NCBI GenBank assembly: GCA_013331125.1
Contig: DUGW01000108.1
Span: 1-11,517, forward strand
Length of the DNA stretch: 11,517 nt
Direction of reading: 5' to 3'
Origin: Candidatus Woesearchaeota archaeon
GTDB taxonomy: Archaea; Nanoarchaeota; Nanoarchaeia; Woesearchaeales; UBA11576
The translations under genes and the position numbers were made by a program. The notes under the pieces were generated by a model that was not told the DNA's origin, did no database searches, and was given only the letters and a program-made list of their open reading frames with translations. This document shows, one piece after another, positions 1 to 7,503 of this stretch (position 1 is its first letter; every line of letters starts with the position of its first letter).

Positions 1-324
1 TATGTCCTCTATCTTGTCTACATGTCCTAGGTGTGTCTCGATCAGGCGGTCAAGGTTCTCAGCAGCATACACTCGGGTCTCGACTTCAGGGTCAGCCATC
101 GCTCGCCTGTATAAGTCTATGGCGCTCTGGTGTCCGAGGAACGGCAGGCACGCAGGCAAGGCAAACGCTGCGCATGTGTTGTAATATCCTTTCTCGGTGC
201 CGAAGGCATCCTCAAAGACATGCCTTATGAACTTCCTTTTCCTGTCAGGTTCCAGGGCACGGAGTATCTCTTTCTTCTGCTCTTCTGTGAGCTTCCCTCT
301 CCGGACCTTTTCATCTAATGTCAT
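1..324 (-). CDS. HEAT-like repeat protein, partial (N-terminal 108 residues; runs off the left edge)
   Basis: An open frame of 108 codons runs from an ATG at 324 to the window edge without a stop. The start overlaps the stop of the upstream kinase gene by ATGA (321-324). An AAGGAG-like ribosome site lies about 11 bases before it, inside the Lys/Glu-rich end of the kinase gene. The protein starts MTLDEKVRRGKLTEEQKKE. From about residue 75 it has an amphipathic helix-turn-helix unit (RRAMADPEVETRVYAAENL) with the DPEV-R-AA pattern typical of HEAT or PBS-lyase-like repeats, resembling the N-terminal array of the 999-aa kinase in this operon. No membrane segment is visible. It is the sixth gene of the operon. 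Whether it also ends in a kinase domain cannot be seen. The reading frame and start are well supported; the HEAT assignment is an inference from one or two repeats. Confidence 0.8.
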   Translation of the reverse strand, partial: MTLDEKVRRGKLTEEQKKEILRALEPDRKRKFIRHVFEDAFGTEKGYYNTCAAFALPACLPFLGHQSAIDLYRRAMADPEVETRVYAAENLDRLIETHLGHVDKIEDI

Positions 325-1805
325 TCTTTCTTCTTTTTCTCCTTCAACTCGCTCTTATGTATCTTCATCATCTCTTTCAGGACTTCTTTGCTCCCTCCTG
401 TCATCGGGTATAGCATCTCTGCCGTCTCTCTCGGCTGCACTTTCGCCCTTGCATACCTGAATGCTGCCAGAAGCTGCTGTGCATTCTCATATCTCATCTC
501 TGGATTGAAGTTCACGCAGTTGAGCACCAGCTCCCTCAGTTCTGGCTGGGAAGGCCCCATCTCTGTGAGCATGTAAGCCATTTTCTGTTTATGTGCTTCG
601 TATACCTCTCCATACCTTGATTCTTTGATGCTGTTGGGATTATAGTCAAATGGTACATTTTTCCCTGTGAACATCCTCCACAGCACGAGTCCCATGCTGA
701 ACACATCATCCTGATATGTTGCCTTGTGGGTAAGCAGGAGTTGAGGGCTTGCATGCGACCTTCCATGCGTGAACATCGTCGCGATATTGTCATCTTTCAG
801 AGCTACAGGTTTGCATGTCTGCAGGTCCCCTATCACTGCTAGGTTGCTGTCACCTGTCACGAATATGTTTGCTGGCTTGATGTCCCTGTGTACCAGTCCC
901 TGGTCATGGATGTATGCAAGACCCTGCAGGATCTTCTCTCCTGTCATCCAGAAATCCACATTCTTCAGGTTATGCTCCAGGCTTCCTCTTTCGTAATATG
1001 GCTGGACTACATATATGCGGTCTCCATAGATCCCTTTGCCGAAGAGCCTTGCTATGTTGGGGTGTGTCAGTCTCTCTAGATTGGCGATGTCTGTCATGAA
1101 CATGTTCCTGAGACTGGATGCTCCGCTGTTCTGTGAGTCTTTCAGTACATGCCCTGTCGCTTCTTCATCCCTCATCAGTTTTATTGCCACCCTGTGGTCG
1201 CTGTTGACCCTGGTCTCCGGGTCTTTCTTGCTGGCGATCAGCACTTCATCAAACGCGAAGTAGACATCGGAAGACGCTCCCTCATCAGATATCTTCGAGA
1301 CTATCAGATAACCTGGTATGTCAAGGTTCAGGCACTCTTCGATCTCTGATATCTGTTCTGCCTTGTTGGCAAGAGCTATTGTGTATAGCTTTGCGAAGGC
1401 TGTCTGTGCATCCTCTGATCTTCGTGAATTCCTGAGTACTCTGCGCATAGCATCCATCTTGGATTCTGTCGGTCTGAGAGGTCTGACTTTTGTCATCAGT
1501 TCTTTTATTGTCCCGTACTCAAAATCATAGAGAGGCAGTCTTTCACTGTCTCTTGCAGCATAGACGAAACTTCTGACCAATAGGGGTATCCATGGGTTGT
1601 TGTTGTCCAGCTTTGCTATCTCTTCGATGAGGTAGATGACTGTTTCAGGGTCCCTTGATGCAAGTAGCGGGAAGTTCGGGCATGGGTACTCATCCTTTCC
1701 AGGTGGTGAGATATTCCCTCCCTGTCTCCATGGGATGATGGGAAGTCTTATGCCGTCGCCTTTCATCATCCGGCCGACCTTTTCAGTCGCATAGTCGTAC
1801 AGCAT
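321..1805 (-). CDS. Ser/Thr protein kinase-like protein, 494 aa, with DLQ in place of DFG
   Basis: Residues 1-160 are a mostly helical region without a recognised domain. Residues about 166-452 form a eukaryote-like protein kinase domain. Visible motifs are a degenerate glycine loop (DEGASSDV, only G176 kept), VAIK with K209, HRDIKPAN (D308, K310, N313) and GDLQTCK, where D327 keeps the metal-binding Asp but Phe-Gly became Leu-Gln. The THGRSHASPQ segment has Gln for the APE Glu, followed by DVFSMG and the conserved RY of subdomain XI (R438). The helix-C Glu position appears to be D239. The catalytic residues suggest an active kinase of Ser/Thr type, but the substitutions leave a regulatory or weak kinase possible. 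No membrane helix is seen; the C-terminus is Lys-rich. The ATG at 1805 lies 32 bases after the 175-aa gene and has no clear ribosome site. The frame stays open upstream but I found no ATG, GTG or TTG in the part I read (to about 1960). A start at M13/M14 is possible. Confidence 0.93.
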   Translation of the reverse strand: MLYDYATEKVGRMMKGDGIRLPIIPWRQGGNISPPGKDEYPCPNFPLLASRDPETVIYLIEEIAKLDNNNPWIPLLVRSFVYAARDSERLPLYDFEYGTIKELMTKVRPLRPTESKMDAMRRVLRNSRRSEDAQTAFAKLYTIALANKAEQISEIEECLNLDIPGYLIVSKISDEGASSDVYFAFDEVLIASKKDPETRVNSDHRVAIKLMRDEEATGHVLKDSQNSGASSLRNMFMTDIANLERLTHPNIARLFGKGIYGDRIYVVQPYYERGSLEHNLKNVDFWMTGEKILQGLAYIHDQGLVHRDIKPANIFVTGDSNLAVIGDLQTCKPVALKDDNIATMFTHGRSHASPQLLLTHKATYQDDVFSMGLVLWRMFTGKNVPFDYNPNSIKESRYGEVYEAHKQKMAYMLTEMGPSQPELRELVLNCVNFNPEMRYENAQQLLAAFRYARAKVQPRETAEMLYPMTGGSKEVLKEMMKIHKSELKEKKKKE

Positions 1806-1837
1806 TTTCTGTTTCAGTTCAGATGATGAGGCAGCCC

Positions 1838-2365
1838 TTAGGTCCGGTCTTGGGACTTTTCTATGATCAGTCTCGACCAGGCTTGTGGTATTTTTTCTCT
1901 TCCTTCCTTCCCCGTCGGGGGTCCGTCTGAAGAGGCTGAGGCTGTCTTCTTCATCCTGGCAGCAATCTCCATCATTGACTCTGCATCATCTTCTGCCATA
2001 TCTTCTGCCATGTACATCAGTATCACTTCATCGAGTGATTTCTCTGATATCAGTTCGCTTCCGAATATTGAGTCTGGGACATGACCTTCAGTCTGTTGTT
2101 TCGGCTCTGCCGGTCTGCAGTTGTTGCCTGCGAATTCTGGGTGGTAATTGTTTTCCCCTGTGTATCTCATGATCATCGCTAGCGATTCAGCAAACGCATC
2201 TGTGATTATTATCCCTTTCTGGGTTGAATATATCTTCCTGAGCAATGCAAGAGCATAAGCTCCTCTTCTTTCTCCTTCTAGCTGCATGGTTGCCCTGTTG
2301 ATCTCTTCCTGATGGGTGCCTAAGACCCTTTCGATATCTTCATCGTCAATCTCTTCAAAACTCAT
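1838..2365 (-). CDS. Hypothetical protein, 175 aa, of the kinase operon
   Basis: I do not recognise a family. The protein is soluble and acidic at both ends of its core: the N-terminus has EEIDDEDIERV and residues near 120-138 have an acidic, Met-rich helix (MAEDMAEDDAESMMEI). The C-terminal 35 residues, rich in Ser, Gly, Pro and Lys, look disordered. Helices are predicted by eye at about 5-50 and 55-70. Its ATG overlaps the stop of the HEAT-kinase gene by ATGA (2362-2365), with GAGGT six bases before the start. This points to translational coupling and, presumably, matched amounts of the two proteins. Lying between two kinase genes, it could be a substrate, adaptor or inhibitor, but that is only context. 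The gene call is secure because of the overlap, the ribosome site and the full-length open frame. Confidence 0.85.
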   Translation of the reverse strand: MSFEEIDDEDIERVLGTHQEEINRATMQLEGERRGAYALALLRKIYSTQKGIIITDAFAESLAMIMRYTGENNYHPEFAGNNCRPAEPKQQTEGHVPDSIFGSELISEKSLDEVILMYMAEDMAEDDAESMMEIAARMKKTASASSDGPPTGKEGREKIPQAWSRLIIEKSQDRT

Positions 2366-5361
2366 CTCTCGACCTCGCTATTGCTGTGATACTGTCTGTC
2401 GAACTGTTCCTTCAATCCAGGATTTTTCTGGAGATCCGCAATCATCTTTCTTGCTACCGTCTCGTCGTGCTGATATGCTGCATCAAATGCCTCTTTCAGT
2501 TCTCTCGCATCTGTATACCGATCCTCAGGGTTGTATGCAAGGCATTTCCTGACGACATCAACTATCTTTGTCGAAGTATGTTGAGGTATCTGGGAGATCA
2601 ACGCATTGACTGTGTTTTCATAATGCCTCTGCCTTGCTTTCTTGTTTGCCTTCTTTAGCTCTTCCCTTGTCATTCCTATGCTATACTTCTGTCGGGTCAG
2701 CATCCTTACCATCACAAGCCCCATCGAGTATACATCAGACCTTTGGTCGGCTTTATGGTACAGTAGTGTCTCTGGGGCTGCATGTGAACTTCCATGGGTA
2801 AGACCTATACCTTCATATCTTTGGGCAATCTTCTTGAACCCTGCATTCTCCATATCTTCGATCTTCCTGCATGTTCCGAAATCTCCGACCACGGTCCTTC
2901 CGTCCTCTGCGACGAAGATATTCGCGGGCTTTATGTCCCTGTGCACTCTTCCTAACCTATGGATCTCTGCAAGACCATTCAAGGTATCCCTTATTGTCCG
3001 TTCAAAATCTGCGTCAAGATGCGTTTCAAGACTTCCTAACCCATAATACTCTTGAGCGATATACATCCGCCCTTCATGTATCCCTGCATCGAGGATCTTT
3101 GCCAGGTTAGGATGGCTGAGTCTCTGAAGCTCTTCAATATCATTCTTCCACATGATCTCAAAGCTTGCGCCGCCTTTCTGTTCATGCTCTTTGACCCTTT
3201 CATCCTTGTCATCCATAACTTTGAGTGCGACAGGTTTTTTGATTCCGATCTGTTCCCATAAGAGGTTCCTTGCCTTGTACACCTTGCTTGTTACGCCTTT
3301 TGTTTTGGTCTCTTTCTTTGTCGGGATGTAGTTTGGCACCCCGAGATCGCTCAGTTCCTTTATCTCTGCGAGATTCTTTGCTTCTGCCTCTGCGAGTATC
3401 CTCATTGCTTTTCTGTAGTCTGCAGGAGGATCCAGGACTAGCGTTGTTAGTTCTGCCTTCAGTTCTTCTTCTGGCCGCAGATTGCCGTCTTCGATTGCAT
3501 ATCTTGATTCAAGATACTCTTCCAGGAATGCCCTTTCCTGGTCATGGATATGTGTTGACGGATAACTTGCTGTATATATCATGTGATGGATGCCTCTGGC
3601 AGCATTTCTTTCCTTCCTTACATCGCCGCTTGACATGCCTGCAAGCATGGCTTTGAGATATTCACTTGGTCTTTCATCGCAAAGACGCATCTCAAGGCCT
3701 ATCATGAAATGCTGGTATTGGTGATTGTCAGCTGTTTCTGTTTCTTGTTCGGCCCAGTATTCATTGACCATCTCTGTGACGAGGTCGGCTGCTCTGGCAA
3801 CCAGTTCTTTCCCGTCGTCGGGTGATGCTGATTTGATCATCTCTTCTGCTCCTTGTATGCCTTGTCTCAGCAGTTCTCTAGCTGTATGCAGATATCTTCT
3901 GATGTCTGTATCTACGAACTTCCGCAGCAACCGCACTGCCGCTTCGCTGACAGCAGGGCGGTTCTCATCTATGTATTCATTGATGTGCTCGGCAAAATCA
4001 TAAGGTCCTGATGCTGCAAGGGTCTGTACAAATCTGGCTAAAGGCATGGTTTCAGGCTCATGATCTTTGAGGTCTTCGAATGATGCTGCGATATGATCGA
4101 CATATTCCTCTGCCTTCCTGAGATCTTTCTTCAGGAATTCAGCTCTTTCCCTCAGGTCTTTCTGCATATGCTCGTCCAGTCTTTGGACAAGTTCCTCCAT
4201 GCCTGGAGTAGGTTCATAAGCCAGGCGGCCTGCGATGATCTTCACCGCTTCGTCACGTGCATAAGGGTTTGGGTCGTTGATTGCCGCTTCAAGATACTGA
4301 AGTTTTGCATCTTTATCCTGGTCGCTGAGGTATTGGATGCTCTCTATTCCTTTAAGCCGGATAGCATCGTCGTTGTCACTCATTGCCTTCTCTACGATAT
4401 GTCTGATTGCGGCATACTGTCTGCGTTTCCAGAGACCTTCTATCATCTCAAGGGCATATGATCTTGTCACGCAGTCCTCATCGTCCATGAGCGCGTCGAG
4501 GAAAGCTTCTGGCCTTGTATTTGTGGTCACAAGATCTCCCATCACTGCTTCGAGTGTGTCTCTTCTGTATGCTTCCTTGGGCAACATGTCTTTGAAAAGT
4601 TCAAGTGCTGCGTCCGGGTCAGCCAGTGCAAGTTTCGGCAGTTCCTGGAAGGCGTTATGTCTGATGAAATGCGAAGGGTGTTCAGCAACTTCCCTGAAAT
4701 ACCTCGCTGCCTGCTCTGGATACTGGGTTGCTATCATCGATAGGTTCTGGCAGGCGATCATTGCACGGGTGTTCAGTATGCCCCGATATTCAGAGTGTAT
4801 GACATCTGAGAAAATCCTGAATGCTTCTTCCGGGTCCATCTGTATGATGCCTTCCAGCATCAGTGGGGTCTCAAAAGAAGGTTCTTCTGATCTTTCCTGG
4901 CTGGCGGGTGTCTGGACTTTCCTGTTTAGCTCTATGATGACGTCATCAGGCAGTCCTTTGTTGTATGCTGTCAGAGAGGCGACTTCACGTGCTGCTTCTT
5001 CTCTTACCGAAGAGTCTTTATCCTGGAGGCCCTGAAGCACCACCTCAAGGGCAAGTTCTAGATTATCATAATATGCCGCACTTCCGACTATCTCTTTCCT
5101 CACTTCTGGGTGCGGGGAGTTCATGTATGTCCTGATTGCTTCATCGAGGAATTCTTCGCTGATTATGTTCAACTCTTGCGTCATTGATGCTGTGACTTCC
5201 CTGATATGTCTGCTTGGATGATTGATGCCCTGCAGGTACAGTCGCTTTATGAGTTCCTGCCTTCTTATGTGTTCAAGTGTCCCGAGTATCTCTTTCTTTG
5301 GATATCTCGGGTATTTCTCTTCAAGTGTGTGATGATGCTTCTTGTTGGTTTGCTCAGTCAT
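2362..5361 (-). CDS. HEAT-repeat protein fused to a C-terminal Ser/Thr protein kinase, 999 aa
   Basis: Residues about 25-640 are a long array of paired helices with HEAT or PBS-lyase-like units; clear examples carry patterns such as SPHPEVRKEIVGSAA, DKDSSVREEAAREVA and DPNPYARDEAVKIIA. Residues about 680-960 are a kinase domain: loop TKGVTSKV (G689), VALK with K714, HRDIKPAN (D809, K811, N814), a canonical DFG (827-829) followed by TCRK, THGSSHAAPE with an intact APE (862-864), SDVYSMG (D876) and a terminal DRY. The helix-C position is Asp (D741). This is the most canonical kinase of the three and the likeliest to be active. The array probably serves as a scaffold or sensor; no membrane segment is present, so it should be cytosolic. 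I chose the ATG at 5361, not the TTG at 5409 or the ATGs at 5397 and 5376, because it has GGAGG eight bases upstream and overlaps the previous stop by only 8 bases. Confidence 0.95.
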   Translation of the reverse strand: MTEQTNKKHHHTLEEKYPRYPKKEILGTLEHIRRQELIKRLYLQGINHPSRHIREVTASMTQELNIISEEFLDEAIRTYMNSPHPEVRKEIVGSAAYYDNLELALEVVLQGLQDKDSSVREEAAREVASLTAYNKGLPDDVIIELNRKVQTPASQERSEEPSFETPLMLEGIIQMDPEEAFRIFSDVIHSEYRGILNTRAMIACQNLSMIATQYPEQAARYFREVAEHPSHFIRHNAFQELPKLALADPDAALELFKDMLPKEAYRRDTLEAVMGDLVTTNTRPEAFLDALMDDEDCVTRSYALEMIEGLWKRRQYAAIRHIVEKAMSDNDDAIRLKGIESIQYLSDQDKDAKLQYLEAAINDPNPYARDEAVKIIAGRLAYEPTPGMEELVQRLDEHMQKDLRERAEFLKKDLRKAEEYVDHIAASFEDLKDHEPETMPLARFVQTLAASGPYDFAEHINEYIDENRPAVSEAAVRLLRKFVDTDIRRYLHTARELLRQGIQGAEEMIKSASPDDGKELVARAADLVTEMVNEYWAEQETETADNHQYQHFMIGLEMRLCDERPSEYLKAMLAGMSSGDVRKERNAARGIHHMIYTASYPSTHIHDQERAFLEEYLESRYAIEDGNLRPEEELKAELTTLVLDPPADYRKAMRILAEAEAKNLAEIKELSDLGVPNYIPTKKETKTKGVTSKVYKARNLLWEQIGIKKPVALKVMDDKDERVKEHEQKGGASFEIMWKNDIEELQRLSHPNLAKILDAGIHEGRMYIAQEYYGLGSLETHLDADFERTIRDTLNGLAEIHRLGRVHRDIKPANIFVAEDGRTVVGDFGTCRKIEDMENAGFKKIAQRYEGIGLTHGSSHAAPETLLYHKADQRSDVYSMGLVMVRMLTRQKYSIGMTREELKKANKKARQRHYENTVNALISQIPQHTSTKIVDVVRKCLAYNPEDRYTDARELKEAFDAAYQHDETVARKMIADLQKNPGLKEQFDRQYHSNSEVER

Positions 5362-7144
5362 TCTGGTTGCCTCCATCACACCTTCTTTCATTTCCATACA
5401 GCCTGACAAGTTCTTCCATCACTTCCCTGTCATGGCCTATATCTTCATACATCTCTCTTGCTTTCTCTTTAGGGTCATAGTTCCTCGGCCTTATCTTCCT
5501 GAATGCCTTCAGCATCTCTCCGGCATCCTGATACCTGTCTTTCCTGTGGTAGCATAGGCTCTTTGCGAGAAAGAATCTGAGTTCCTGCTCATCTATCTGT
5601 CCCAGCATGTGGCTGAGATTCCTTTCATGATGCATCCTCTCTACACTTTCTTCGCGTCTGAGGACTTCTTCAATATCATAAGGGAGATCTTTTCCGGTGT
5701 ACAGTCTCCAGAGTGTCAGTCCCAATGAGAAGACATCGCCGGTCCTTGCTATGACTTCGCCCCTCATGACCTCAAAAGGTGCATGGCTTGTTCCATGGGT
5801 GTGTCCTCTGAATGACTGGTCTGGACCCTCGCTCCATACATATTTACATGTCTGAAGGTCTGCCAGGACAATCCTTTTTTTACCCTTGTCCCACAATATG
5901 TTTGATGGTTTGATATCTCTATGGACTATGCGCTCTGAATGCATGTAGCTTACGGCGTCCAGGATCTGTTCACTTACATCCCAGAAATCGACTTTTCCTA
6001 GGAAGTTCTCAAGACTTCCTGCTTCATAATATTTCTGGAGTATGTAGCTTCTTCCATTGGCGACTCCTTTTCCCAGTATCCTTGCGATCGCTGGGTGGTT
6101 CAGGTCTTCAAGATAGGAGGCGTCATTGTAGAATATCTCTTCAAGCTTGTCCTTCTTATACCTCATCATGCCCAGGACCCTAGGATGCAGTTCTTCTTCT
6201 GGTTTCATTATCTTGACTGCAATTTCTTTTCCTATGATGCCTGTGACCATATCATCTTCTCTGGGCACGCTGAACCTTCTGTCACGTGCCTTATAGACAT
6301 ATGATGTGCCTCCTTCCGCTATCCTGCACATGGCTATGACACCAGGTATCTCGATGTTTGCGGCTTCAAGTGCATCATCGACAGTGACTGCTTCGCCTTC
6401 ATATGTTATGTCTACAAGTTTCTTGAATTTCAGGACTGGTTCGGGTCCGCTCCTTACCTCCAGTAGGATTTCCAATAGTCTGTCGACACTGGTCTCTGGT
6501 CGGTCCATTCGTGAGAAAAACATGGTGTATGCCTGGGCAAATGAATTTTCAGCATCCTTTATCCCTGTTCTTCCCTTCTGCATCAATGTTGATCCCAATA
6601 TGTTGAACAGTTTTATGAGTGCAGGATTCTCTCTGTCCTCTTGACCTAGCCTGAGCATTGCCGAGACCAGTATTGCTGGTTGTTTCCTTGCCATATCCTT
6701 CAGGTGCTCATCGACAGGTTCTTCATTGCATCTACGGTATCCTTCACTTGCAAAGTATTGTTGATGGTCTTTTCCTTTTTCTGCTTCCTCTGCCAGGACA
6801 TCTTCTATCTTCATCTGTCTGTTTGTTCCCTCAAAGACTGTATACTCTTCAGGGGGTGTTGGATCGACTATGTGGCATATGCCTCCTTTGTCCTGGTAGT
6901 CATCTCTTCCTGTCCATCTTTTGACTGCTGCGAGACATTCATCCATCGTCTGTGATCTTGTTCCCCACTCTGGTCTGAACACCTCATTGAACAGTCCCAG
7001 CAGGTAGAGTTTCCTCTGTTCACGTAGACAGACCTCTTTTGCTGCTCCCATGACTTCCTTCATTATTTCAAAGAGTTCTTCTGCAGTCACCTCCTCTTCA
7101 GGGTATGGGAAGCCGTTCATCTTGAGACGGTCTCTTATCTTCAT
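5354..7144 (-). CDS. Ser/Thr protein kinase-like protein, 596 aa, with helical N-terminal region
   Basis: Residues 1-260 are helical, soluble and not assignable to a known domain. Residues about 268-552 are a kinase domain: loop AEGGTSYV (G278 kept, first and third glycines lost), IAVK with K311, Asp at the helix-C position (D341), HRDIKPSN (D410, K412, N415), ADLQTCK with D429 but no Phe-Gly, THGTSHAPFE in the activation segment, GDVFSLG (D470) and KDRY near 535-538. The catalytic Lys and both catalytic Asp residues are present, so activity is plausible. The loss of DFG is shared with the 494-aa kinase. The tail (553-596) is charged and helical. The ATG overlaps the TGA of the ribbon-helix-helix gene (7141-7144), with a GGGGGTGG ribosome site just upstream, so it is second in the operon and probably translated by coupling. 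Confidence 0.94.
   Translation of the reverse strand: MKIRDRLKMNGFPYPEEEVTAEELFEIMKEVMGAAKEVCLREQRKLYLLGLFNEVFRPEWGTRSQTMDECLAAVKRWTGRDDYQDKGGICHIVDPTPPEEYTVFEGTNRQMKIEDVLAEEAEKGKDHQQYFASEGYRRCNEEPVDEHLKDMARKQPAILVSAMLRLGQEDRENPALIKLFNILGSTLMQKGRTGIKDAENSFAQAYTMFFSRMDRPETSVDRLLEILLEVRSGPEPVLKFKKLVDITYEGEAVTVDDALEAANIEIPGVIAMCRIAEGGTSYVYKARDRRFSVPREDDMVTGIIGKEIAVKIMKPEEELHPRVLGMMRYKKDKLEEIFYNDASYLEDLNHPAIARILGKGVANGRSYILQKYYEAGSLENFLGKVDFWDVSEQILDAVSYMHSERIVHRDIKPSNILWDKGKKRIVLADLQTCKYVWSEGPDQSFRGHTHGTSHAPFEVMRGEVIARTGDVFSLGLTLWRLYTGKDLPYDIEEVLRREESVERMHHERNLSHMLGQIDEQELRFFLAKSLCYHRKDRYQDAGEMLKAFRKIRPRNYDPKEKAREMYEDIGHDREVMEELVRLYGNERRCDGGNQND
5370..5374 (-). promoter_or_regulatory. Ribosome binding site (GGAGG) deciding the HEAT-kinase start
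   Basis: On the minus strand GGAGG is followed by eight bases and then ATG at 5361. The site lies inside the last codons of the upstream 596-aa kinase gene, whose TGA is at 5354-5356, so the two genes share ATGACTGA. The longer in-frame starts at 5376, 5397 and 5409 have no comparable site at a suitable distance and would cost a 23- to 56-base overlap. Confidence 0.75.
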
Positions 7145-7341
7145 CTCTCCACCCCCTTCTCTTCATCTTCAGAGGTGGCAGGCTCCATACGCTCTATTTC
7201 TTGTCCCAGCTCATACTCGTGCATCCTGAGTATGGCTTCCTCTACTGCGTGTGACTTGTTCCTGTATCGTCTTTTCCTGAGAAGTTCCCTTAGCTTTTCC
7301 AGCGTGCTTTCTTCGATCGAGACGCTTACGCCCAGCTTCAT
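7141..7341 (-). CDS. Ribbon-helix-helix (CopG/Arc-like) DNA-binding protein, 66 aa
   Basis: The length and layout fit the ribbon-helix-helix family. A short beta-strand with alternating residues (KLGVSVSI, residues 2-9) is followed by an amphipathic helix (about 11-24) and a second helix beginning RNKSHAVEEAI (about 27-43). This last motif matches the N-cap of the second helix in CopG-like proteins. The acidic C-terminal 20 residues look flexible. Members bind DNA as dimers, inserting the strand in the major groove, usually at short repeats near their own promoter. It is the first gene of the kinase operon, 26 bases after a TATA-like box and directly after three CATAA repeats, so self-repression of the operon is a reasonable inference. 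No toxin gene follows, so a plain antitoxin role is less likely. Confidence 0.88.
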   Translation of the reverse strand: MKLGVSVSIEESTLEKLRELLRKRRYRNKSHAVEEAILRMHEYELGQEIERMEPATSEDEEKGVER

Positions 7342-7343
7342 CC

Positions 7344-7361
7344 TTATGATTATGTATTATG
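7344..7361 (-). promoter_or_regulatory. Putative operator: three CATAA direct repeats at the start of the kinase operon
   Basis: On the minus strand CATAA occurs three times, at 7357-7361, 7350-7354 and 7344-7348, with steps of 7 and 6 bases. The first two extend to CATAAT. The cluster fills the space between the TATA-like box and the first ATG, where a bound protein would block transcription start. Short, closely spaced repeats are what ribbon-helix-helix dimers usually bind. The repeats are seen; the operator role is inferred, and in AT-rich DNA chance is a real alternative. Confidence 0.4.
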
Positions 7362-7362
7362 G

Positions 7363-7372
7363 ATATTTAAAT
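7363..7372 (-). promoter_or_regulatory. TATA-like box of the kinase operon
   Basis: On the minus strand ATTTAAATAT is preceded by a purine-rich GGAAG that could act as the TFB recognition element. Its centre is about 26 bases before the ATG at 7341, so transcription should begin at or next to the start codon, giving a leaderless or nearly leaderless mRNA. This is the only promoter I find for the whole operon in this window. Confidence 0.6.
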
Positions 7373-7448
7373 CTTCCTATTTTGTCACTACTTTACAATA
7401 ACAACAAAAAACCCTTTCCAGGCCCCCTCGAGCCCTATTTCGGTTACA

Positions 7449-7456
7449 TTTATATA
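7449..7456 (+). promoter_or_regulatory. TATA-like box of the HAD-transporter operon
   Basis: TTTATATA is centred about 51 bases before the ATG at 7504. With the usual archaeal spacing the transcript would start near 7478 and carry a leader of about 25 bases. It is divergent from the kinase operon promoter, about 80 bases away. The remaining divergent region includes a C-rich stretch around 7418-7436 with no assigned role. Confidence 0.6.
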
Positions 7457-7503
7457 TCACCGCTCCAAAAGCAAAGGTATAGAAAAACTGCGTTTTCCGG
7501 AAC

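Noticed and set aside
4337..5035. 232-codon plus-strand open frame opposite the HEAT array
   Set aside because: Its product is Ser/Ala-rich with no motif, and the opposite frame encodes clear HEAT-like repeats.
5361..5409. Longer starts for the HEAT-kinase (TTG 5409, ATG 5397, ATG 5376)
   Set aside because: They overlap the previous gene by 23 to 56 bases and lack a well-spaced ribosome site, while ATG 5361 has GGAGG at eight bases.
7141..7341. Ribbon-helix-helix gene as antitoxin of a toxin-antitoxin pair
   Set aside because: The gene that follows is a 596-aa kinase-like protein, not a small toxin. A kinase toxin of the HipA type would look different in fold motifs and length.
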